Assembly: GCA_001618605.1 (NCBI GenBank)
Contig: LKHC01000110.1
Location: forward strand, 1 to 64,000
Direction: 5' to 3'
Length of the DNA stretch: 64,000 nt
Source: Candidatus Fermentibacter danicus
Lineage (GTDB): Bacteria > Fermentibacterota > Fermentibacteria > Fermentibacterales > Fermentibacteraceae
Shown here: in pieces, positions 58,080 through 64,000 of the stretch
Position numbering within the stretch: the stretch's first letter is position 1
Layout of the letters: each line of letters starts with the position of its first letter
Program-made: the position numbers and the translations under genes
Notes under the pieces: model-generated
Seen by the model: the letters and a program-made list of their open reading frames with translations, nothing else
The model's database searches: none
What the model was told of the DNA's origin: nothing

Positions 58080-60521
58080 TCAGGAGATGACGGGGCAGTT
58101 CCCCAGTGAAGGCGCCACGACCCTGTTCTTTCCCGCCCTCTTGCCCATGTACATCCGCTTGTCGGCGATCTCCAGGAGACGGTCCCTGTCCGATACGTCC
58201 GTGGGGAAGGTGGCGACTCCGATGCTCACGCTGACGCATCCGAGAGGCTGCTCGGAGGAGTGCGGAATCTCGGAGTTGTCGTCCAGCACCATCTGCCTTA
58301 TCCGCTCGGCTATCTCGGCGGCCACCTTGCCGGGGGTAAGCGGGAGGATGCTCACGAATTCCTCGCCGCCGTACCTTACCAGTGTGTCGATCTTCTCACG
58401 GAGCGCGCCCGAGATAGTCCGGGCCAGGGTACGGAGGAGGTTGTTGCCCATCGGATGGCCGAAATGATCGTTGTAGTGCTTGAAGTCGTCGACGTCGATC
58501 ATCAGAAGCGAACACTCGTAGTTGTATCTGGTCGCCCTCTCCAGCTCCTCGCGTATCCTCTCCTCGTAGAAGCGGAGATTGCGCAGATTGGTCAGTCTGT
58601 CGCGCTGCGCGGCCTCCCAGGCTTTCGCGTGGAGCTGCGCGTTCTCGATCGCATTGGCGGCGCTGTTGGCGAGACTGGATATCCTGCGGACCGAGTCGGG
58701 ATCGAATCTGTTTCTTGCCTTGCTCTGGATGTCTATCACTCCCGCCGCCTTGTCCTGGATGACTATGGGTACGGCGATCTCGCTCTTCGTTTCTCTGAAG
58801 TCCTCGATGTATCCGGATTCCTGCGAGACGTCGGGTATGTTCAGAACACGGGCGCCCGCGAAAGCGCCCCCCACTATGCCCAGCATCGACGTGCTGGCGG
58901 CCGGGGATTCCTCCCTGTCGTCGTCGTAAGTCGGACCTGCGACGACGATCGGCCTGTCCAGACCCCGTTCGTCCGTCTTGTAGCCGCAGCCGGCCTTCAC
59001 TATGAGCCTCCGGGGAATCCCGTCGTCCGAGTCTTCGTCCGGCAGCAGGATGGATATCGCCTCCTCGGGATAGAAGAGGCGCAGGCTGCGGAGAAGCAGA
59101 TCGCAGATGTCGTCCAGCTCGAGCGTGGAGTTCAGGTCGCGTCCGATGCGCGACATCATCTCCAGCTCCTCGTTCCTCTGATTCAGGTTCGCCTTCAGTT
59201 TCTGCTCCTCGGTCACGTCGATGACCAGCAGCACGGCTCCGGTTATCCTGCCTCCGCTGCGGTAGGGCACGAATCGCAGGTTCACGATGACGGGATCGCC
59301 GCCGGGACGCGTGAGATGCAGGGCGTTCTCGAAGGCGGGCCGGCCCTCGATGAGAACCTTGCAGAGGGTCTCGAGCCTTTCCTCCCCCGCAACGGCCGGG
59401 GCGGCCTCGGAGAGGGTTCTCCCGATGAGGGTTTCCGGGCGGAGGCCCATGAGCGCTTCGGTTCCGGCGGCTTCCGTCACCCTCCCGGACTGATCGACCA
59501 TGATCAGAGCCGAACCCAGGTTCTCCAGGACCAGGGAGTTCCGCTCCTTCGCGCCCGCGATCTGCTCGATGTCGATCGCGTTCCTCAGAACACCGGAAGC
59601 TCTGGAGCAGAAATCCCTCAACGCCTCGAGGTCGTCCGGGCCGATCGCCCTCCCGGTCATGCCGTTGTCGCACCTGACGACTCCCATCACTCCCACGGCA
59701 TCGAACAGCGGGGTGTCGACATAGTCCGTCGATCCGGCCCAGGAGAGGCGTATCTCGGAAACCCCGGCCTCGGACGAGCGGATCTGCCTCTTCTCGCGCA
59801 CGGCCAGGGCCACGGGGAGGCCTTCCATGGCGGAAAGCCTGACTGGCTGCTGCTGGAAGTCGGCCGGCACTCCGCGCCCGAACGCGGCCTCCACTCTCAG
59901 CTCGCCGGCCTCCGGGAGGTACTGGAAGACCTGGACTCTGTCGAAACCGAGATCGGTCAGAACGCCGGAGGCGACGTTGCGGAAGGTCTCCTGCACGGAT
60001 GGGCTGAGGCCGAGCTCCATCATGAAGTCCTGCATGGCCTCGAGCCTGTCCAGCCTGTTCTCGAGTATCCCGGTCAGCTCCTCGAGTATGGAGACGCTGT
60101 CCGGGAAGGACATGGAGGATGGGTGGGAAGGGGACCGGCCGATCGCCGGATCGAGCAGGGACACGCACTCATCCACGAAATCCAGCGGCTCGACGGGCAT
60201 CTCGATCACGGCGTCCGCCCCGGCGCGCCTCGCCCTCGCCGCCGTGGCCCGGTCGAGGCGGGGCAGCAGAACGGCGGTCTTCAGTCTGGCAAAGGCGGGG
60301 TGGCTCTTCAGGTAGCGGACCACTCTCAGCGCCCCGAGGCCGGGAAGATAGAATCCGCAGATCACGAGGTCGGGCATGGTCTGCCAGGCCTTGCGGATGG
60401 CCTCTATCCCGTCGCCGACCGTGTCTGCGTGAAGGCCCTCCATGCGGAGGGCCTTCGACAGCATCAGGGCCAGCTCGGTATCGCTCTCGGCGATTACTAC
60501 GCGCTGGTTCCTCTCTATCAC
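58080..60521 (-). CDS. Pseudo-receiver/GAF/PAS/GAF/GGDEF diguanylate cyclase-like protein
   Basis: 813 residues from a GTG that overlaps the ppdK stop by four bases. Residues about 5-125 look like a response-regulator receiver but lack the phosphoacceptor: PDLVICGFYLPG has Gly56 where Asp is expected, and the conserved Lys near 109 is Met. Then follow a GAF domain (about 165-330), a PAS domain (about 335-450), a second GAF (about 475-625) and a GGDEF domain with intact GGEEF (718-722). No RxxD inhibitory site stands before it. It probably makes cyclic di-GMP in response to signals sensed by GAF/PAS domains. Cytoplasmic; no membrane helix. Confidence 0.88.
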   Translation of the reverse strand: MIERNQRVVIAESDTELALMLSKALRMEGLHADTVGDGIEAIRKAWQTMPDLVICGFYLPGLGALRVVRYLKSHPAFARLKTAVLLPRLDRATAARARRAGADAVIEMPVEPLDFVDECVSLLDPAIGRSPSHPSSMSFPDSVSILEELTGILENRLDRLEAMQDFMMELGLSPSVQETFRNVASGVLTDLGFDRVQVFQYLPEAGELRVEAAFGRGVPADFQQQPVRLSAMEGLPVALAVREKRQIRSSEAGVSEIRLSWAGSTDYVDTPLFDAVGVMGVVRCDNGMTGRAIGPDDLEALRDFCSRASGVLRNAIDIEQIAGAKERNSLVLENLGSALIMVDQSGRVTEAAGTEALMGLRPETLIGRTLSEAAPAVAGEERLETLCKVLIEGRPAFENALHLTRPGGDPVIVNLRFVPYRSGGRITGAVLLVIDVTEEQKLKANLNQRNEELEMMSRIGRDLNSTLELDDICDLLLRSLRLFYPEEAISILLPDEDSDDGIPRRLIVKAGCGYKTDERGLDRPIVVAGPTYDDDREESPAASTSMLGIVGGAFAGARVLNIPDVSQESGYIEDFRETKSEIAVPIVIQDKAAGVIDIQSKARNRFDPDSVRRISSLANSAANAIENAQLHAKAWEAAQRDRLTNLRNLRFYEERIREELERATRYNYECSLLMIDVDDFKHYNDHFGHPMGNNLLRTLARTISGALREKIDTLVRYGGEEFVSILPLTPGKVAAEIAERIRQMVLDDNSEIPHSSEQPLGCVSVSIGVATFPTDVSDRDRLLEIADKRMYMGKRAGKNRVVAPSLGNCPVIS

Positions 60522-63277
60522 TTCGCCTTTTCCAGAACCGACTGGGCGGCAGCCAGCCTGGCTACCGGCACCCTGTACGGGGAGCATGAGACATAGTCCA
60601 GGCCGACGTTGTGGAAGAACCTGATCGAGGACGGATCTCCTCCATGCTCGCCGCACACGCCCAGCTTGATGCCGGGCCTGGCGCCGCGTCCGCGCTCGAC
60701 GGCCAGCCTCACGAGTTCACCGACACCCTCCTCGTCGATCGAGGCGAACGGATCCTTGTCGTAGATCCCCATCCTGACGTAATCGCCAAGGAACTTTCCG
60801 GCGTCGTCGCGCGAGAACCCGCAGCCCATCTGCGTGAGATCGTTTGTACCGAAGCTGAAGAAGTCGGCATGGGCGGCCACCTTCCCCGCATCGACAGCGG
60901 CCCTGGGAACCTCGATCATCGTTCCGATACGGTAGTCGATATAGTCGGCAGGCTTGCCGCGCTCGACCAGAACGGCGTCCACGACGGCCTGTGCCCTCTC
61001 CCGGGAGATCCTGAGTTCGGCGGGATGCCCCACCAGCGGTATCATTATCTCGGGGAGAACCTTGATGCCTCTGTCGGTGCAGTCTATCGCGGCCTCCATG
61101 ATGGCCCTCACCTGCATGTCCGAGATCTCGGGGTACGTCAGGCCGATCCTGATGCCGCGGTGGCCGAGCATGGGGTTGAACTCGTGGAGGGTTTCGACGA
61201 CCTCGGCGATCCTTTCGACGGACACGCCCATGACTTTGGCCATCTCGAGCTGGCCTTCGCGGTCCTGAGGCAGGAACTCGTGCAGAGGCGGATCGAGCAG
61301 CCTGATGTTGCAGGGCTTCCCGTCGAGAACGCTGAAGATCCCTTCGAAGTCGCTCCTCTGAAGCGGGAGCAGCACGGAGAGAGCATGGGTATAGGTGGCG
61401 AGGGGCGCTTCCAGCTTCCTGCGTATCTCCTCGTTGCCGGGATCGGCCTCGGCCTGCTCGCGCAGCCTCTTCACCTCATCGGCCACGAGGATCATCTCGC
61501 GGAAGGGGACTATCCTGTCGCCCTCGAAGAACATATGCTCGGTCCGGCAGAGTCCGATGCCCTCGGCCCCGAACAGGACCGCCATCTCGGCGTCCCGGGG
61601 GGTGTCCGCATTGGTTCTGACGCCCAGCCTGCGCACCTCGTCGGCCCACCCGACCAGCCGCTTGTAGTTGCGGTACAGCCTGGATTCGGATTCGGACATC
61701 ATCCCCCGGAGAACCTGCACGATCTCGGAGGGATTGACGTCGACGGCTCCGAGGAAGACCTCGCCGGAGAACCCGTCGATCGCCAGCAGATCGCCTTCGC
61801 GGATGACGACGTCGCCGCAGGTGATCGTCCTGGAGCCTGCATCCACGTGGAGGCTGCTCGCGCCGGCCACGCACGGAGCGCCCATCCCGCGGGCCACGAC
61901 GGCGGCGTGGGAAGTCATCCCTCCGCGTGCGGTGAGGATGCCCTTGGCCACGGCCATTCCGCCTATGTCCTCGGGGCTGGTCTCCAGGCGGCAGAGGATG
62001 ACGCTCTCGCCTCTGCCGGCCCAGGCCTCGGCGTCCTCGGCCGTGAACACGGCCCTGCCGGAGGCGCCGCCGGGGGAAGCGTTGAGACCCTTCGTGATGA
62101 GCCGGGCCTTTTCCTTGCTCTTTCTGTCGAGGACGGGGGCGAAGAGCTGATTGAAGCTGCCGGCGGGAATCCTCATCAGGGCGGTGTCCCTGTCGATGAG
62201 ACCCTCGTCCACCATGTCCACGGCTGCGTTGAGAGCGGCGAAGATGGTGCGCTTGCCGGCGCGGGTCTGGAGCATGAAGAGCTTGCCGTCTTCGATTGTG
62301 AACTCGATGTCCTGCATGTCCTTGTAATGGGCTTCGAGCTTGGAGCGGATGTCGAGGAGCTGCCTGTAGATGGCGGGGTTCTGCTCGCCGAGGGTCGATA
62401 TCGGGTGGGGGGTCCTGATGCCCGCGACCACATCCTCGCCCTGGGCGTTCATGAGATACTCGCCGTAGAAGACGTTGTCCCCGTTTGCCGGATCCCTGGT
62501 GAAGCATACTCCTGTGCCCGATTCGTCCCCCATGTTGCCGAACACCATCGCCTGGATGTTGACTGCGGTGCCGTTCAACCCTTTGATGTCGTTGAGCTGG
62601 CGGTAGCGTATGGCCCTGGGGTTGTTCCAGGAACCGAACACGGCGTCGATCGAATGCTTGAGCTGAATCCAGGGGTCGGTCGGGAACCCGCCCCCCACGT
62701 GCCTGTGGTAAAGTTCGCTGTAGAGAGCCACGACCTTCTTCAGGTCGTCGACGTCGAGATCGGTGTCCTGCCGGACGCCCCTGGCATCCTTAACCGACTG
62801 GAGGGCCAGCTCGAAGTCGTGATGCGGGACTCCCATCACAACGTCTCCGAACATCTGCATGAACCGGCGGTAGGAGTCCCAGGCGAAGCGGGGGTTGCCG
62901 CTGCGTCTGGCGAGGGCTTCCAGCGTCGTCTCGTTTATCCCGAGGTTCAGGACGGTGTCCATCATGCCGGGCATGGACGCCGCCGCACCGCTGCGGACGG
63001 ATACCAGGAGAGGGTTTTCGGGGTCGCCGAAGCGCTTGCCGGTGGCCTGCTCGAGTTCGGCGAGCTTGCCTCTGACCTCGGCCTCGAGGCCCTCCGGCCA
63101 GGTCTTGCCGGCAGTGTAGAAGGACTCGCAGGCCTCGGTCGTGATGGTGAACCCCGGGGGCACGGGAAGACCCAGACGGGACATCTCCGCGAGATTGGCG
63201 CCCTTCCCGCCCAACAGGTTCTTCTGCTCCCTGGTGCCCTCGGTCCTGCCCGCTCCAAAGAAGTACACGTATTTCAC
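60518..63277 (-). CDS. ppdK: Pyruvate, phosphate dikinase
   Basis: Interconverts pyruvate, ATP and phosphate with phosphoenolpyruvate, AMP and pyrophosphate. The 919 residues include the nucleotide-binding N terminus (NLLGGKGANLAEMSRLGLPV, VSVRSGAAASMPGMMDTVLN), the phosphohistidine His457 in GGMTSHAAVVARG, and the catalytic Cys875 in GVCGEHGGDP. GTG start. A hairpin at 63315 separates it from the upstream gene. With pfkA in the window, a pyrophosphate- or phosphate-linked glycolysis variant is possible. Coupled by GTGA to the downstream GGDEF gene. Confidence 0.96.
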   Translation of the reverse strand: MKYVYFFGAGRTEGTREQKNLLGGKGANLAEMSRLGLPVPPGFTITTEACESFYTAGKTWPEGLEAEVRGKLAELEQATGKRFGDPENPLLVSVRSGAAASMPGMMDTVLNLGINETTLEALARRSGNPRFAWDSYRRFMQMFGDVVMGVPHHDFELALQSVKDARGVRQDTDLDVDDLKKVVALYSELYHRHVGGGFPTDPWIQLKHSIDAVFGSWNNPRAIRYRQLNDIKGLNGTAVNIQAMVFGNMGDESGTGVCFTRDPANGDNVFYGEYLMNAQGEDVVAGIRTPHPISTLGEQNPAIYRQLLDIRSKLEAHYKDMQDIEFTIEDGKLFMLQTRAGKRTIFAALNAAVDMVDEGLIDRDTALMRIPAGSFNQLFAPVLDRKSKEKARLITKGLNASPGGASGRAVFTAEDAEAWAGRGESVILCRLETSPEDIGGMAVAKGILTARGGMTSHAAVVARGMGAPCVAGASSLHVDAGSRTITCGDVVIREGDLLAIDGFSGEVFLGAVDVNPSEIVQVLRGMMSESESRLYRNYKRLVGWADEVRRLGVRTNADTPRDAEMAVLFGAEGIGLCRTEHMFFEGDRIVPFREMILVADEVKRLREQAEADPGNEEIRRKLEAPLATYTHALSVLLPLQRSDFEGIFSVLDGKPCNIRLLDPPLHEFLPQDREGQLEMAKVMGVSVERIAEVVETLHEFNPMLGHRGIRIGLTYPEISDMQVRAIMEAAIDCTDRGIKVLPEIMIPLVGHPAELRISRERAQAVVDAVLVERGKPADYIDYRIGTMIEVPRAAVDAGKVAAHADFFSFGTNDLTQMGCGFSRDDAGKFLGDYVRMGIYDKDPFASIDEEGVGELVRLAVERGRGARPGIKLGVCGEHGGDPSSIRFFHNVGLDYVSCSPYRVPVARLAAAQSVLEKAK

Positions 63278-63314
63278 AGTCGATCACCAACCAATAAGTT
63301 AGGGACATTAACGC

Positions 63315-63332
63315 GGCGGCTGAGATGCCGCC
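63315..63332 (-). other. Small hairpin between the right-edge gene and ppdK
   Basis: GGCGGC/GCCGCC (63315-63320 and 63327-63332) with a six-base loop, followed on the minus strand by GCGTTAATG. It lacks a proper uridine run, so it is at most a weak terminator. Confidence 0.35.
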
Positions 63333-63339
63333 CTCCGGA

Positions 63340-63933
63340 TCAATCTTTCGAATATACTCCAGGGCAGGGTCCTGTGGACAAGCCGGCCGACGATCCGCTC
63401 CTCCACATCCAGCCCACGAATTCCTCTATCTCGGAGCGTTCCTGCTCGCTCTGCGGAGAGAACCTCGCCAGCACCCAGGAGACGGCGTCGGCGGGCGAGG
63501 AGAACTGCCCCATGCATGCGGCGAGGGATGCCAGGACATCCGACAGTTCGCTGCTCTTGATGTTCAGGAGCAGGTCGCGGCCCTCTCCCGCGGTCCTCGC
63601 GAGGAGGTCCATCCTGTTGAATGAATTGAGGTCGACCGCCCTGCACATCTCCGAGAACCTCTTCTTCAGACTGGTCTTCGACACTCCGTAATCCGAAGCC
63701 AGCTCCTCCTGGGTGTAATGCGGGCCGTTCATGGTGACCGCATACTCGAGGGCGGCGGCCCAGATCGCCGGCTTTCTGCCGGCTGGCTCCGAACCTGTCG
63801 AGGAGAGGAATGCCGCCCAGAGGGCCTTCGCCTTCTCCTCCAGCTCCTTCCCGTACCCGTGGAGCCGCATCATACCGGTGGCCATGGCCGGGACGAGATC
63901 CCTCGTGCGCATCGGGGCGGCGTCACGGCTCAT
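63340..63933 (-). CDS. Helix-turn-helix-like protein (DUF6398-like), possibly partial
   Basis: 197 residues from the ATG at 63933. Residues about 53-100 read GRKPAIWAAALEYAVTMNG then YTQEELASDYGVSKTSLKKR, resembling the cyclin/TFIIB-like helix-turn-helix of DUF6398-type proteins. The rest is helical and unassigned. The frame stays open to the right edge (22 more codons, DDRIEHTLLRIEALR and beyond), so the true start may lie outside the window; GGAGAG two bases before the ATG is a poor site. It is upstream of ppdK in the same direction and could regulate it, but this is conjecture. Confidence 0.55.
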   Translation of the reverse strand: MSRDAAPMRTRDLVPAMATGMMRLHGYGKELEEKAKALWAAFLSSTGSEPAGRKPAIWAAALEYAVTMNGPHYTQEELASDYGVSKTSLKKRFSEMCRAVDLNSFNRMDLLARTAGEGRDLLLNIKSSELSDVLASLAACMGQFSSPADAVSWVLARFSPQSEQERSEIEEFVGWMWRSGSSAGLSTGPCPGVYSKD

Positions 63934-64000
63934 GGCTCTCCGCTTGGTCGAAACCCTGAGGGCCTCTATCCGGAGCAGGGTGTGCTCTATCCTGTCGTCG

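Overview
The window is a high-GC bacterial chromosome segment dominated by the core translation and transcription gene cluster. A complete Tol-Pal system, lipoproteins, UppP and a beta-barrel-ended protein indicate a diderm (Gram-negative) cell. RpoB and RpoC carry the long lineage insertions seen in Proteobacteria and FCB/PVC-type phyla. Gene order and sequence divergence suggest an uncultured or little-studied lineage, possibly an FCB-group candidate phylum such as Fermentibacterota or Eisenbacteria; that placement is inference. No mobile element, CRISPR array or rRNA gene was seen.

Left part (1-9.4 kb), mostly on the minus strand. A promoter at 2373-2401 drives tRNA-Leu, tig, clpP and clpX (folding and proteolysis; clpX runs off the edge). 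Upstream lies ridA-tolQ-tolR-tolA-tolB-pal-cpoB, an envelope-energising unit whose genes overlap by stop/start coupling. Divergent from it is a tiny cysteine-rich desulforedoxin-like gene with its own terminator, followed by a methyltransferase-like gene. pfkA follows the alpha operon.

Centre (9.4-40.75 kb), all on the minus strand. This is one nearly unbroken supercluster. Read in transcription order it is tRNA-Thr, -Tyr, -Gly, -Thr, tuf, rpmG, tRNA-Trp, secE, nusG, rplKAJL, rpoBC, rpsL, rpsG, fusA, rpsJ and the S10, spc and alpha operons through secY, adk, map, infA, rpmJ, rpsM, rpsK, rpoA, rplQ, pfkA. The expected rpsD is missing between rpsK and rpoA. The most unusual item is in rpoC: about 200 residues (roughly 1096-1296) are inserted into the SI3/trigger-loop insertion and read like a degenerate AAA_16/STAND-type ATPase domain.

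Right part (40.9-64 kb). A plus-strand lipoprotein/ABC ATPase/permease operon is followed by a minus-strand aspartokinase-uppP-TPR/beta-barrel operon. Next come a glycosyltransferase, a 74-residue protein that is about 65 percent acidic, the tldD/tldE peptidase pair, a nucleotide-sugar dehydrogenase and a secreted protein of unknown function. A minus-strand group follows: ppdK (pyruvate phosphate dikinase), a pseudo-receiver/GAF/PAS/GGDEF protein, a glycosyltransferase and a DUF362-ferredoxin protein. At the right edge is a helix-turn-helix-like protein.

Many genes start at GTG or TTG, and starts were chosen here by Shine-Dalgarno spacing and by the frequent TGATG or (A/G)TGA overlaps.
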